DNA from: an uncultured Eubacteriales bacterium
Lineage (GTDB): Bacteria; Bacillota; Clostridia; Christensenellales; UBA1242
Direction of reading: 5' to 3'
Assembly: GCA_902496015.1 (NCBI GenBank)
Contig: CABUZJ010000004.1
Span: forward strand, 42,938-106,937
Length of the DNA: 64,000 nt
The notes under the pieces were generated by a model. The model was not told the origin of the DNA and did no database searches. It worked only from the letters and a program-made list of their open reading frames with translations. Made by a program: the position numbers and the translations under genes. This document shows positions 17,741 to 27,342 of this stretch, in pieces (positions within the stretch are counted from its first letter, which is position 1; every line of letters begins with the position of its first letter).

Positions 17741-18694
17741 CGATTTTTTCTTATCTAATCGTTTTTCTTTATTTTTCTCACTTGTATTATCATTTTCTTC
17801 TTGAACTAATTTTTCTATATTTTTAATTGGTTCAATGTTGGTACTTTCAACTTTTTGTTCATAATATGTTATTTTTGTTATATCTATTCTTTGCATTTCC
17901 AAATCTATAACATCCCGAATGTAATCAACAGGATGAACATAAGTTAAACCTGAATTTTCTGTTGTTATAGAAACAATTTCATTTGTTTGTAAGCTTTTGA
18001 GTTTGTCTTGATATGGAATATAACTATGAAGAATTCCTATTAACACTGCTTTAACATGAGGTTTAGTACCAACAACGGCCGTTAATTCTGGTCTTAAAAT
18101 TACAGGTCCTCCTGAATTACCCGGGAATGCTTGGGCATCTATAATAAAGTTTTTATCAGGGCTCCCCGGCGTATAAAGATTTGAAATTTTTGATATACAT
18201 CCTATTCTACATATTGGGTCTTTATGATTAAAATCGACTAAATTCATAGGAAATCCTAGTACATTTACTAAATCACCTTCGTATACATCATCATTTTTCA
18301 TATCTTCAATATATAAAGTATTTTCATCCAACGCAAAAAATGAATATTTACTTTTTGTACTATTTAACACATTTGCATTTAAATTTAAAGCCACAATATC
18401 GACATTTGGGTCAACATGTGAAGAGTAATTTAATATACTATTATTTTTTAATGAAACTCCAAATTCATTTGTTGCATAAGTTCCGAATTGATTAAACCCC
18501 AAGGATACAACATCGTAATTATCAAAAACATGTTTGTTGGTTATTAGGAATACAGCGTAACATCTTTTATTATTCTCTTCCTTAATAAATTTACCAACTA
18601 AAAAACCTGTACCTATACAAAATTTTCTACCATTTTTATCATCAACACTAATAGTTACTAATGTATCCATATAGACTCTGGGTATCAATGCCAT
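17738..18694 (-). CDS. Trypsin-like serine protease (S1 fold), cytoplasmic
   Basis: A 318-residue protein with a chymotrypsin-type triad: H55 in LITNKHVF, D99 in PNVDIVAL and S194 in FPGNSGGPV. Residues 10-235 form the protease; residues 255-318 are a Lys- and Glu-rich tail. No signal peptide and no PDZ domain are visible, unlike HtrA/DegP. Stand-alone trypsin-like domains of this kind often occur in defence or conflict loci, which fits the mobile-DNA setting, but no partner gene is seen. AAGGAG 9 nt before the ATG and a strong promoter upstream show it is expressed on its own. Confidence 0.8.
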   Translation of the reverse strand: MALIPRVYMDTLVTISVDDKNGRKFCIGTGFLVGKFIKEENNKRCYAVFLITNKHVFDNYDVVSLGFNQFGTYATNEFGVSLKNNSILNYSSHVDPNVDIVALNLNANVLNSTKSKYSFFALDENTLYIEDMKNDDVYEGDLVNVLGFPMNLVDFNHKDPICRIGCISKISNLYTPGSPDKNFIIDAQAFPGNSGGPVILRPELTAVVGTKPHVKAVLIGILHSYIPYQDKLKSLQTNEIVSITTENSGLTYVHPVDYIRDVIDLEMQRIDITKITYYEQKVESTNIEPIKNIEKLVQEENDNTSEKNKEKRLDKKKS

Positions 18695-18728
18695 ATTTTA
18701 CTTCTCCTTTAGTTAAAAATACAGTGGT

Positions 18729-18757
18729 ATTGTACCATGTATTTTTGTGCAAGTCAA
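18729..18757 (-). promoter_or_regulatory. Sigma-A promoter of the protease gene
   Basis: TTGACT, 17 nt, TACAAT on the minus strand, about 35 bp before the protease start. Confidence 0.75.
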
Positions 18758-18777
18758 GATTAGCTTTTAACTTAACC

Positions 18778-18831
18778 CACCCAACGCCAACATATATTTT
18801 TGTGTTAGGATTGGTTGCCAGTCTTCCCGCC
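18778..18831. repeat. Dispersed 52-bp repeat, copy 2
   Basis: Aligns with 8425-8475 at about 80% identity. It starts within the last nine codons of the serine-recombinase relic and continues past its stop. This could be a recombinase 3' end left behind by two related elements, or an attachment-type site. Confidence 0.6.
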
Positions 18832-20123
18832 AAGAGGAGGCTGATGGACTAAAAGTTCTAATTCAGTCTCTTTTTCTTTTAAATTTTCATCATTTTTATG
18901 CAAATGGGAGTTCAAGTTGTCAGAACTCCCATTTTTGTTGTCAAAGTTATTTTCGCCTGTTTCTTTTTTTTCAAAATTTTCTAAAATTCTTTTTGCATAA
19001 AGTTCATCGTTATTTATCGCAAGTTCGTTTTCATTCCCTTTACTACCTCGCATAATCACAATAACTTTATCGTTTAATAAAATCACCTTTTTTTATAAAT
19101 CGATTAAAAAATTCATTGCGTTTAAACATGTCGTCATAATCTTTGCTGGCAAACAGTGATATAAAATTTTTAACATCTTCAAAAATTAGTGGCTAATCAA
19201 ACTTGCTCTTTTCTTCGGCAATTTTAAGCTGAATGTCCGCCCTGTCATTTTAAAGTTTGTAAAGAGTTTTACGAAGGGCAAGCGAAATCAGTCCCTGTTC
19301 CATATTCTTCACAAGACTATCTATTTTATTGTTTATCTGCCTGAGTTCCTTTTGAAGGCATGTAAGCACAACATTGTTTGAAATCTCGGAGTTATATCTG
19401 TCCACAACCATATGCTCGATCTCTTCAATTTTGCTTGGGGTTAAAATGTATTTTTTAGTTTTATCAATGATGAGTTGTTCAAGTTCATACTTGCGGTAGT
19501 TTCTAAACAAACACGACTTACCCTTAACCTTTTTCGTGCGACACTTGTATTTTTATATCTTGTCCCCAAATGGCTGGACCCCGCCTCGGCAATCACACTT
19601 TCACCGCAGTATTCACAGAATATTTTACCCGTTAAAAAGTAAGGGTCATATTTGTCCTTTTTGTAATTCCTGCGGTAGTGCTCCATAATGCCATTCAACA
19701 CTTGCCACAACTTTTCTTCAACTATCGGAGGAATTACATCGGTAAAAATCTCACCGCCAAACTTTTCTATCCCCATATATCTTTGGTTGTGTAGTATCTT
19801 GGAAATCGCATTGCCAGTCCACTTTTTATCAGTTGTCGTTCTTGAACCTTGTGCGTTTAAGTGGTCTGCAATTTCGGTTGCCTTCTCGCCCACTGAATAT
19901 TCATTAAACGCCTGTCGAACAAATTGTGCATGCTCTTCATCAACCTTCCAGCGCTTGTCTTCAACTTTGTAACCATATGTAACCTGCCCACCTGTGTAAT
20001 AGCCCTTAATCAAACTTTCACGAACTCCACGCTTAACCTTTTGACTAAGCTCGACAGAATAATATTCCGCCATACCTTCAAGCACACTTTCCATTAAAAT
20101 TCCGCTGCAAGAGATTTCAACTT
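18805..20123 (-). pseudogene. Decayed large serine recombinase (TndX/resolvase type)
   Basis: The order is that of a clostridial large serine recombinase: 'SGILMESVLEGMAEYYSVEL' (end of catalytic domain), the recombinase domain (GYYTGGQVTYGYKVE...NQRYMGIEKFGGE), a zinc ribbon (CEYCGES, then after a frameshift near 19550 CRTKKVKGKSC), a coiled coil and the C-terminal tail. The catalytic N-terminus is missing beyond about 20120. There are further lesions near 19250, 19190 and 19086 (stops or frameshifts). The gene is inactive. A decayed tyrosine integrase begins just beyond its broken 5' end. Confidence 0.8.
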
Positions 20124-20194
20124 TGACAATTCAAAAAATGTTAAATAAAATGTTAGAAGAAAATTTAAGTTTACTATGTTAAGAAAACTAAATT

Positions 20195-21057
20195 CTTACT
20201 TAGGCAATTTTTTGAAGATAATCAATTTTTGTTGGCAAATCCAATACACAAAAAGCCAAAGTTAAAAGTAAAGAAAGAAAAATTTACGATAGTGAAAATA
20301 AATATAAAGCTAATCCACTAGAAATTAAAAAAAATTTATAGATTGTTTAAATAACCATAAATTTTTAAAGCCACTTTGCTTTGTTATGATGTTTGCAGGG
20401 CTTCGCACTGGTGAAGCGTTGGCACTCACTTAGGAAAATATTGATTTAGACAAAAAACAATTAGTATTGAAAAAGCAATTTCTACAATTCCTAAACTTGA
20501 CAAAAATGGTAAAATAGTAGAGCTTGTGACTGTTATAAGTGATACAAAAACAAGTAGCTCAGTAAGAACTGTTCTTATGCCAGTTATATTAGTTTCTGCT
20601 CTTAAAGATTATAAAATTGAACAAGAACTAAATGTCAATTTACACAATACAAATTTGAAAGATAAAAAAGCTTTGTTTTTTGCAAATAATGATGGAAGCA
20701 TTAGAACATATACCGGAACAAAAATTTTTTATAGATTTCAAAAAAAATATGGACTTGATAAATATGGAATACATTTTCAAACTTTAAGACACACTTATTC
20801 AAATATGCTTTTTGAGGCTGATCAAAACCCAAAGCTTATACAAGCATTGATTAGACATAAATCAGTAAAAAACACCAATCACAACATATAATTCTGTTGA
20901 TAAGAGTTATTTTCAAAAAGCAACTGATGTTATAAACAATCAAAATAATACTAATAAAAATGCAGATAAAAATAATGATACTAAACAAGAAATATTTGAA
21001 GATGAACTAGAAGAATATTCACAATGGGAAAAAGAGAAAAAAATTTTTGAAATGTAA
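20195..21057 (+). pseudogene. Decayed phage-type tyrosine integrase, copy 1
   Basis: The catalytic domain is readable in pieces: 'MMFAGLRTGEALAL' (first Arg) is followed by a TAG, then 'TLRHTYSNMLFEADQNPKLIQALIRHKSVK' (H-x-x-R and second His region), then a frameshift and 'TYNSVDKSYFQKATDV' with the nucleophile Tyr. The N-terminal DNA-binding part survives only as fragments. Its closest relative in the window is the integrase relic at 37.6-38.8 kb, which has the same motifs and the same hydrophilic tail. The two mark two related integrated elements. Confidence 0.8.
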
Positions 21058-21127
21058 AAATACTATAAAGTAAAGTGTCACACAAATATTGATAGTGAAA
21101 AATTTTATGATAAAATGTGATTAATTA

Positions 21128-21163
21128 AGGTTGGAAAGAAAACAATTCTTTTCAACCTTTTGC
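21128..21163 (+). terminator. Terminator downstream of integrase relic 1
   Basis: AAGGTTG and AAAGAA pair with TTCTTT and CAACCTT, then TTTGC. The T-tail is short, so confidence is moderate. Confidence 0.5.
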
Positions 21164-21188
21164 ATTTAAAAAGGAGATTTGTTATAAT

Positions 21189-21773
21189 ATGAGCATATTT
21201 GATGATTTACTACGAATTGATGAAAAAGGAAATATAATTTACAACAATTGGATTGAGTGGGATCATTTTCTAATACCTAACAAACCAGAATGGTTAAGGG
21301 AAATCTTAAGAAATTTAATGGCACTTCTTGCACACTGTTTAAATTGTACCGCTTTAGATGGTTGTTATCTATTGGATAATAATAAACCAGATCAACCATT
21401 ACATGAAAATTGTGATTGTAAAAAAAATTATATTAGTTTCTCAAAAGTTAAGATGAATGCGTCTGCTGAATGTGCAATTGAAAAATTTACTAAATATGTA
21501 TTTACAAATAATAAGGATTCAAAAGGTAAAAACAAAATTTTTTATGATTTAGTTTATTCAATTGAAAATTCTCAATATTTAAAGAATTTATATTGCAAGC
21601 AAGCATTGGAGCAATATCTATTAGGAAATTATAAATTAAAAAATCTTGATAGAAGAGGTCAAAGATTGGCTATACCAATAAATTTAAAAGGAACTATTTT
21701 TTATAGCGGCTGGATGTTGTATCCAGAAGGAAAGATTAAAAACACAACACCATTTGGAGGATGGATAAAATGA
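21189..21773 (+). CDS. Putative polymorphic-toxin C-terminal protein
   Basis: A 194-residue protein. A Cys/His cluster (CLNCTALDGC...HENCDCKKN, about residues 50-78), similar to that preceding many phage-head-derived toxin tips, is followed by 'KFTKYVFTNNKDSKGKNKIFYDLVY' and 'LKGTIFYSGWMLYPEGKIKNTTPFGGW'. The latter part resembles the DUF6883-like domain found at the C-termini of polymorphic toxins. No secretion domain is attached, so it may be an orphan toxin cassette. Its stop overlaps the next start (ATGA), the usual arrangement of toxin and immunity genes. It lies between an integrase relic and an attachment-site relic. Toxicity is inference. Confidence 0.5.
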   Translation: MSIFDDLLRIDEKGNIIYNNWIEWDHFLIPNKPEWLREILRNLMALLAHCLNCTALDGCYLLDNNKPDQPLHENCDCKKNYISFSKVKMNASAECAIEKFTKYVFTNNKDSKGKNKIFYDLVYSIENSQYLKNLYCKQALEQYLLGNYKLKNLDRRGQRLAIPINLKGTIFYSGWMLYPEGKIKNTTPFGGWIK

Positions 21774-22255
21774 AAAAATTTGATTTGATATCGTTAAAAA
21801 ATGAAATACCATATAAAGAGTACAATCTTCAACAAGATATGCATGGAATAGTATTAGAATGTGATGCTAATAAATTAGATGTTTTGTTTTTTAATCCAAA
21901 AAATCAAGGTGATTATATTATTGTGAAAATAAACAAACATGATGTTGCGATTGAAAAAGAAAAATTACCTGAAAATATTATAAAAGAATTGACTGCTAAA
22001 TTAGACAACTTAAAATCCAAAGCAAAAGTCAAATTTGACTATATAGAATTCAAATCTTATGATGTAGTTGAATTATTGGTTGAAGATGAAAAATATACAA
22101 GATACGGAATACATAAAGGCGCCAGAGGGTGTGTAATGGATGATAATGCTGTTCAAGATTATATTGAAGTAGATTTTTCAGGAATAGACAAAAATGGGAA
22201 TTATTATGGAGATTGTATTTCAGTAAAAATAAATGACCTAAAAGTTATAAAATAA
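21770..22255 (+). CDS. Putative immunity protein with duplicated domain
   Basis: 161 residues from the ATG at 21770, which has GGAGG 8 nt upstream; the ATG nine bases earlier abuts that site and is rejected. The protein has two similar halves. 'FDLISLKNEIPY...DMHGIVLECDANKLDVLFFNPKNQGDYIIVKIN' aligns with 'YDVVELLVEDEKY...GARGCVMDDNAVQDYIEVDFSG...ISVKINDLKVI'. This is the D-x-V-x-L-x(n)-G-x-x-G-x-V pattern of DUF4926-type small beta-barrels, which are common immunity proteins. Translationally coupled to the gene before it, it is probably its antidote. Confidence 0.5.
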   Translation: MKKFDLISLKNEIPYKEYNLQQDMHGIVLECDANKLDVLFFNPKNQGDYIIVKINKHDVAIEKEKLPENIIKELTAKLDNLKSKAKVKFDYIEFKSYDVVELLVEDEKYTRYGIHKGARGCVMDDNAVQDYIEVDFSGIDKNGNYYGDCISVKINDLKVIK

Positions 22256-22491
22256 ATTGACAGCAATTGAAAATAGTTGACATCAAATGTATCAGTTTTA
22301 GAGAGTTTTTGACAGTATTTGACCCAAAGCGAAATTTGGTTGTTTTCGGTCTAATTTTTTGATTATTTTATACATAAAAAAATATTTGCTGTGAAAATTG
22401 CAACATTTACTTTCAAAATTATGATAAAAATTTAAAGGAAAAATTTGTGTAAATTTTAATATTTTTAAAAATTATAAAATCACTACAATCA
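22256..22491. other. Degenerate copy of the element end found at 40.41-40.63 kb
   Basis: The segment keeps the order seen after tyrS: TATCAGTTTTAGA, a hairpin ending TTTCGGTCTAATTTTTT (about 22320-22360), an ATAAAAAA...ATTTGC stretch, then the 75-bp repeat. Its hairpin is damaged (GACCCAAAGC against TTTTCGGTC). No gene is present. Confidence 0.5.
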
Positions 22492-22566
22492 TTTATTCAT
22501 AAGGCATATAGCGATTTTAGAATAAAAAATGAGAGCAATTTCTGCTCTCAAATTTGGTTGGGATGA
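22492..22566. repeat. 75-bp direct repeat of tRNA-Ile 3' flank, left copy
   Basis: Identical to 40634-40708 except for one base (GAGAGC against GAAAGC). It contains the tRNA-Ile terminator and the last 12 bases of the tRNA, after which the sequence diverges. Confidence 0.9.
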
Positions 22567-22654
22567 ATAGATTTACATTTAACACTTATACTCTCTCTCG
22601 CTCGTGTAAGTTGGGGTATAGTAAAAAAAGTGGATAATATCCACTCATTCAACT

Positions 22655-22705
22655 TTTGGTTGGGATGAGTGGACTTGAACCACCGACCCCCACCTTATCA
22701 GGGTG
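22655..22705. repeat. 51-bp partial tRNA-Ile copy (putative attR)
   Basis: Identical to 40695-40745, that is from the encoded CCA through the T-arm, variable region and anticodon loop of tRNA-Ile; it then breaks off. This is the duplication expected when an element integrates into a tRNA 3' half. It is not a functional tRNA. Confidence 0.85.
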
Positions 22706-22757
22706 TGTACCTAAATAAAAAATATTTTTTTCTATATTTTAAAATCCTTTTATTTAC

Positions 22758-22783
22758 AGCACTTTTAGATAAGTGCTTTTTTA
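22758..22783 (+). terminator. Hairpin with T-run inside the island's left end
   Basis: AGCACTT, TTAGAT, AAGTGCT, then TTTTTT. No obvious gene is served. 22784-22956 shows nothing else. Confidence 0.5.
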
Positions 22784-22956
22784 ATTGCTACAATGAATTT
22801 TTAAAAAATTGTAGCAGTTTATAGCAAATATGACTTTTTTATCACATTTTTACCATTTTGCACTGCCTAAAGCTATTTAAAAAGATTTAAATTGCTCGTT
22901 ATAATATAGAAATTTAAAATATCAAGTTCTTATAAGAACTGTTCCTGATCAATTTC

Positions 22957-23800
22957 TTATGAATCTTTTATTGTAAACACAATATTGCTATCTTTCGTGT
23001 ATAATATTTTTACATTTTCATTAACATTTCTTAAATTTCCCAATGTAGATGTTTCTTTTTTACAAAATATTCGTAATTTGTTATAACAGCAAAATCTAGC
23101 TTATAAATATTTAAAGTTTCTGGAGAATTACTATTATCTTCTCCGTGTTGTGGCACCTTATAAATATTAATTTTTTTACTTATAAGTTTTGCAATATTCA
23201 AATTAATATTATTTATATAAGATACACTATCATATTTATCTAAGACATCTCTGGTTAACAGAATTGTTTTATTAAAATATTCCATATAAGCCACCATAGA
23301 ATTTACATTTTCATTATATTTAATTTTTCTGAAACTTTCACACCTCTTATCTAAATATGCTTTTTTTTATTAAATTTTGGATATTGTAAATTTGTATAGT
23401 CACATCATCCAAGTTTATTGACTTTACATTTCCAATATTAATATATTTATATTTATTATTAATTAGATCTTAGATATAATTAAAGTATTTTAACTCTTTT
23501 CCCCTATACTCTTCCGTGACAATATCACCATCACAATTTGTATAACTAAAACACTATGTTTCTTTATATAAACACTATCAATCTCGAAAATATTAATTAA
23601 CATTTCCAGGGATCCATAATGGTCAATATGAAAATGAGTAATTAAAATAAAATCTAATTTCTCGCCATTTAATTTCTCTAAATAAAATTTAATTTTATCG
23701 AATTAACCATCGAAACCAGTATCTATTATTGCAAAATTGTTGTTTTTTTCTAAAATAATCACATCATTCCATGATGACTTTAAAAAAATGAATACGTAAA
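22957..23800 (-). pseudogene. Decayed metallo-beta-lactamase-fold hydrolase (ComEC-like)
   Basis: Readable pieces are 'SSWNDVIILEKNNNFAIIDTG', then after a stop 'LDFILITHFHIDHYGSLEML' with the zinc-binding H-x-H-x-D-H motif, then 'VPQHGEDNSNSPETLNIYKLDFAVI' and 'NVKILYTKDSNIVFTIKDS' at the end. At least three frameshifts or stops separate them. The PQHG motif and spacing resemble the MBL domain of ComEC-type and related extracellular hydrolases. Not functional. Confidence 0.75.
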
Positions 23801-23901
23801 TCTTTTATAATTATATTATAAAACAAAATTATAAGATTTGCAATAATTTACTTATTATTTGCATTTAAACATATTTCATGATATTATGATATCGGAATAA
23901 A

Positions 23902-24468
23902 ATGAAAAAATATATATTAACAAAAAAAGATTTAAAACATTTTCTAGATAAAGAACTTAAAATAGTAACCAAATATTGTAGTAAGTGGTTTATACGATTT
24001 TGTCCTTTTCTAATTTATGAAGAACAAATAAAGTATAAATTTATTAAAGCATTAAGAAAAGCAGAATATCATACAAACACTAAACATAAATTGCGCGGTT
24101 TGCACTATAGGAGTAAATTATATCATTTACAAACAAAATATTGCCTCAAAATACCAATGAATTGTTGTGATATTGGTCTAAATATTGCCCATGTTGGCCC
24201 AATTATCATAAATGATAATTGTATTATTGGAAAAAATTTTAAAGTAAATGTTGGCGTTAATATAGGAAATAATGAATTTGTAGACCATGTAAAATCTCCA
24301 GTATTAGGTGATAATATATTCATTGGCCCTGGTGCCAAAATTTATGGAGATATTTATATAGCTAACAATTGCAGAATTGGAGCAAATGCAGTTGTTAATA
24401 AAAGTTGTATAACTGAATTCGCAACTTTAGTTGGAGTTCCTGCCATAATAAAAAATAAAAAAGGATAA
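23902..24468 (+). CDS. Serine O-acetyltransferase-like hexapeptide-repeat transferase
   Basis: A 188-residue protein with an alpha-helical N-terminus and a left-handed beta-helix from about residue 90: 'IGLNIAHVGPIIINDNCIIGKNFKVNVGVNIG', 'LGDNIFIGPGAKIYGDIYIANNCRIGANAVVNK' and the closing 'ATLVGVPAIIKN'. The closing motif G-V-P-A and the layout are those of CysE-like and NeuD-like acetyltransferases that modify sugars or serine. His in 'NIAHVGPI' is the likely catalytic base. It lies next to a decayed UDP-glucose dehydrogenase gene, so a role in a former polysaccharide locus is likely. The ribosome binding site is weak (CGGAAT). Confidence 0.75.
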   Translation: MKKYILTKKDLKHFLDKELKIVTKYCSKWFIRFCPFLIYEEQIKYKFIKALRKAEYHTNTKHKLRGLHYRSKLYHLQTKYCLKIPMNCCDIGLNIAHVGPIIINDNCIIGKNFKVNVGVNIGNNEFVDHVKSPVLGDNIFIGPGAKIYGDIYIANNCRIGANAVVNKSCITEFATLVGVPAIIKNKKG

Positions 24469-24473
24469 AAATA

Positions 24474-25601
24474 TGAAAATTACTGTTGTTGATATGGGTT
24501 ACGTGGATTTATCTAATGCTCTTCTGTTTGCAACTAAACATGATGTTACAATTTTAGATATAAATAAAATTAAAGTGTAAAATTTTAATAATAACATATT
24601 ATTTATTCACTAAGATATTTTTGACGAGTTTTTTAGTAAACAAGCTTTTTGCGATGACATTAATGCTTATATGTGTGATGATTATGTGATCATTGCATTA
24701 CCCACAAATTTTAATTATAAAATTAATGCTTTTGCAACTAACACACTTGATAATGTTATTTCAAAAAATAAAATGTAATGAACGTGAAAGAATTATAATA
24801 AAATCCACAGTACCAATTGGCTATATTGAATATATAAAATAAACAAATTTTAATAACATACATTTTTGTCCTGAATATTAAGAGAAGATAAAGCTTTAAC
24901 TGATTGTTTAAATCCTTCTAGTATTTTTGTTGGTGGAGATAATCAAAATATCAGTCCAGATTTATTTAAAAATTGTTGCAAAATTAAAAATGATAATATA
25001 ATATCCCTTTCAATTTCAGAAGCAGCAGCAATAAAACTTTTTTCAAACACATATTTAGCTATAAGAGTTGCAATTTTTTAATGAAATATATACTTATGCA
25101 TTGAAGAATTCATTAAATACAAAAAATTATATTAAAAGAATTTGTAACGATTATAGGATTTGAGATTTTATAATAATCCTTCATTGGTTATGGAGGGTTT
25201 TGTTTACCTAAAGATACTTTACAGACATTTTCCCAAATCGAAAATTACTCACACATAATACAATCAATAAATAAATCCAACGAACAAAGAATTAAAAAGA
25301 TCGTTGAATATATCAATAAGAATAAATTTAAAACGATTGTTGTTTATAAGTTAGAAATAAACAAAATTTATCTAATTTCCGAAACTCTTCAATAATAAAA
25401 ATAAACAACTTATTAAAATGTAAGCAAATTTTAATATATGAACCATTGATAAAAACTTCACCATTAAAACAAACAATAATATGTAATAATTTAGAAGATT
25501 TCAAATCAAAATGAGATATCATACTTGCAATAAGAAACTCTAAATATTTGCAAGATGTAAAAATGAAGGTTTTATTACGAGATATTTATAATCGTGATTA
25601 A
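24474..25601 (+). pseudogene. ugd: Decayed UDP-glucose 6-dehydrogenase
   Basis: The N-terminus 'MKITVVDMGYVDLSNALLFATKHDVTILDINK' is the Rossmann start of Ugd (normally GxGYVGL; here damaged). Later pieces are 'FCDDINAYMCDDYVIIALPTNFNY', 'SEAAAIKLFSNTYLAIRVA', 'FIGYGGFCLPKDTLQ' (with the catalytic Cys) and the final 'LLRDIYNRD'. At least six stops or frameshifts interrupt it. It indicates an older capsule or uronic-acid locus now degraded inside the island. It starts 5 nt after the acetyltransferase stop, so the two were probably one operon. Confidence 0.8.
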
Positions 25602-25603
25602 TA

Positions 25604-25632
25604 TTGACTTTTTTTTTAAAAAATGATAATAT
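25604..25632 (+). promoter_or_regulatory. Promoter of the ABC-F / methyltransferase operon
   Basis: TTGACT, 17 nt, TAATAT, about 18 bp before the ABC-F start. Confidence 0.6.
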
Positions 25633-25650
25633 GATGTCAAGGAGCAAACT

Positions 25651-27333
25651 ATGTTAGTATTAAATTTAGATAAAGTATCAAAAAATTTTGGATACGGTTA
25701 TTTATTTAAAGATTTGTCATTATCTTTAAATGATGGAGAAGTCATTTCAATTGTTGGTCCAAACGGTTCCGGAAAATCAACATTGCTTAAAATAATTGCA
25801 GGTATTGAAAATAAAGATTCTGGAAATATCAATATTAGAAAAGGTGCAAATGTTGCATATTTAGATCAAAAAAGTGCTTTAGATGATGATTCAAGAGTTG
25901 TTTATGAAATATTGCAAGATGCTTTTTCCGAATTAAATAAGATGAATGATTCTATTAAATTTTATGAAAAAAAATTAGCTACAACAGATCCCGCATCAGA
26001 TGATTATGCTAAAATATTGGAAAGATACTGTACTTTAATGGAAAATTTTTCAATGGCTGGTGGATATGATATAGATACTAGTATTAAAACAATTTGTCAG
26101 GGATTAAAAATTTCAAATAGCCTTTTATATAAGAATTACAATTTGTTAAGCGGTGGCGAAAAAACTCTAATTCAATTGGCTAGATGTTTATTAACAAAAC
26201 CAGATTTATTATTACTAGATGAACCAACTAATAATTTGGATATTAGTAGAATTGAGTGGTTAGAACAATTTATAAAGCAATATACAGGTAGCGTTATTAT
26301 TGTATCTCACGATAGATATTTTATTGACAATGTATCATCAAAAATACTTGAAATTTCTTCTGGAAAAAATAAAATATTTAATACAAATTATACAGGCTAT
26401 TTAATACAAAAAGAAAAAGATTTTGAAAAAGAATTAGTTTTATATAAAGATCAACAAGAACAAATTAAACACGATATTGAAATGTATAGATATTTTTTAA
26501 ATCATGATTTCCCAGATAAAGCAAAGTTTTTTAAAGAAAAATATGAACGTGAAATTAGAGAAGCAATTCCAAAGCCACGGAAACCAAGAAAAATTGATAT
26601 AAATTTTGGCATGGAAAAGAAATTTAGCAAAAAATTAATTGAAACATCTAATTTAACCGTTACTACAGATTCTGGCAAAAACATACTAGATAATGTTGAT
26701 GTTCAAATTATAGCTAATCAAAGGGTTGCACTTTTGGGTAATAATGGAAGTGGGAAATCAACATTTATAAAAGCAATTTTAGGAGAACAAGAACTTCCCG
26801 TTTCAGGAGAAATAGTTATTGGTCCAAGTGTAAAAATTGGTTATTTACCTCAAAATATTGTCTTTGATTCAGAAAATTTAACAATTTTGACGTGTTTCCA
26901 AAACGATTGTGGAATCAGTGAAGAAAAAGCGAGAGCAATTTTAGCAAAATTTGGATTTAATCAAGAAGATGTTAATAAGTCAGTTAAAAATATTTCGGGA
27001 GGCGAAAGGGTTAAGTTAAGACTTGCTGAGTTAATGCAAAGTAATGTTAATACGCTTATATTAGATGAACCTACAAACCATATAGACATTCCAACAAGAG
27101 AATCTTTAGAAGATGCTTTGGCCGAATTTGATGGAACTCTAATATTTGTATCTCACGATAGATATTTTATCGATCATTTTGCAGACACAATAATTGAGTT
27201 TCAAAATGGTAAGACAAAAACTATATATGGAAATTATGAATATTATAAACAATTAAAACAAAGAAGTACTGAAAATTTTTCTATAAATACACAAACTAAA
27301 AATAAAAATACAGATAATGAATTTACATTATAA
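25651..27333 (+). CDS. ABC-F family ATPase, possible ribosome-protection resistance factor
   Basis: A 560-residue protein with two ABC domains and no membrane segments. Walker A is GPNGSGKS (36-43) and GNNGSGKS (362-369); signatures are LLSGGEKT and ISGGERVK; Walker B are LLLLDEPTNNLD and TLILDEPTNHID. Each is followed by the VSHDRYFID H-loop. A charged linker of about 85 residues lies between the domains. ABC-F proteins act on the ribosome; some (Vga, Lsa, OptrA types) remove antibiotics, others (EttA type) tune elongation. The class cannot be fixed by eye. Followed 9 bp later by an RNA-methyltransferase-like gene and opposite a biosynthetic operon, a self-resistance role is plausible. AAGGAG precedes the ATG. 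Confidence 0.85.
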   Translation: MLVLNLDKVSKNFGYGYLFKDLSLSLNDGEVISIVGPNGSGKSTLLKIIAGIENKDSGNINIRKGANVAYLDQKSALDDDSRVVYEILQDAFSELNKMNDSIKFYEKKLATTDPASDDYAKILERYCTLMENFSMAGGYDIDTSIKTICQGLKISNSLLYKNYNLLSGGEKTLIQLARCLLTKPDLLLLDEPTNNLDISRIEWLEQFIKQYTGSVIIVSHDRYFIDNVSSKILEISSGKNKIFNTNYTGYLIQKEKDFEKELVLYKDQQEQIKHDIEMYRYFLNHDFPDKAKFFKEKYEREIREAIPKPRKPRKIDINFGMEKKFSKKLIETSNLTVTTDSGKNILDNVDVQIIANQRVALLGNNGSGKSTFIKAILGEQELPVSGEIVIGPSVKIGYLPQNIVFDSENLTILTCFQNDCGISEEKARAILAKFGFNQEDVNKSVKNISGGERVKLRLAELMQSNVNTLILDEPTNHIDIPTRESLEDALAEFDGTLIFVSHDRYFIDHFADTIIEFQNGKTKTIYGNYEYYKQLKQRSTENFSINTQTKNKNTDNEFTL

Positions 27334-27342
27334 GGAGAGTTT

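Noticed and set aside
17734..18852. Frame at 18648-18833 (minus) as a separate small protein
   Set aside because: It spans the protease promoter and start, reads through the dispersed repeat and has no ribosome binding site.
16502..20123. One serine recombinase gene split by an insertion
   Set aside because: The N-terminal stub lies on the wrong side of the C-terminal part for a minus-strand gene, so a simple insertion cannot explain it.
22655..22705. Second tRNA-Ile gene
   Set aside because: Only the 3' half and anticodon loop are present; the D-arm and 5' acceptor strand are missing. It is an attachment remnant.
24474..25601. Functional UDP-glucose dehydrogenase in several short frames
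   Set aside because: Too many stops and frameshifts separate the conserved blocks; it is a pseudogene unless the assembly is wrong throughout this region.
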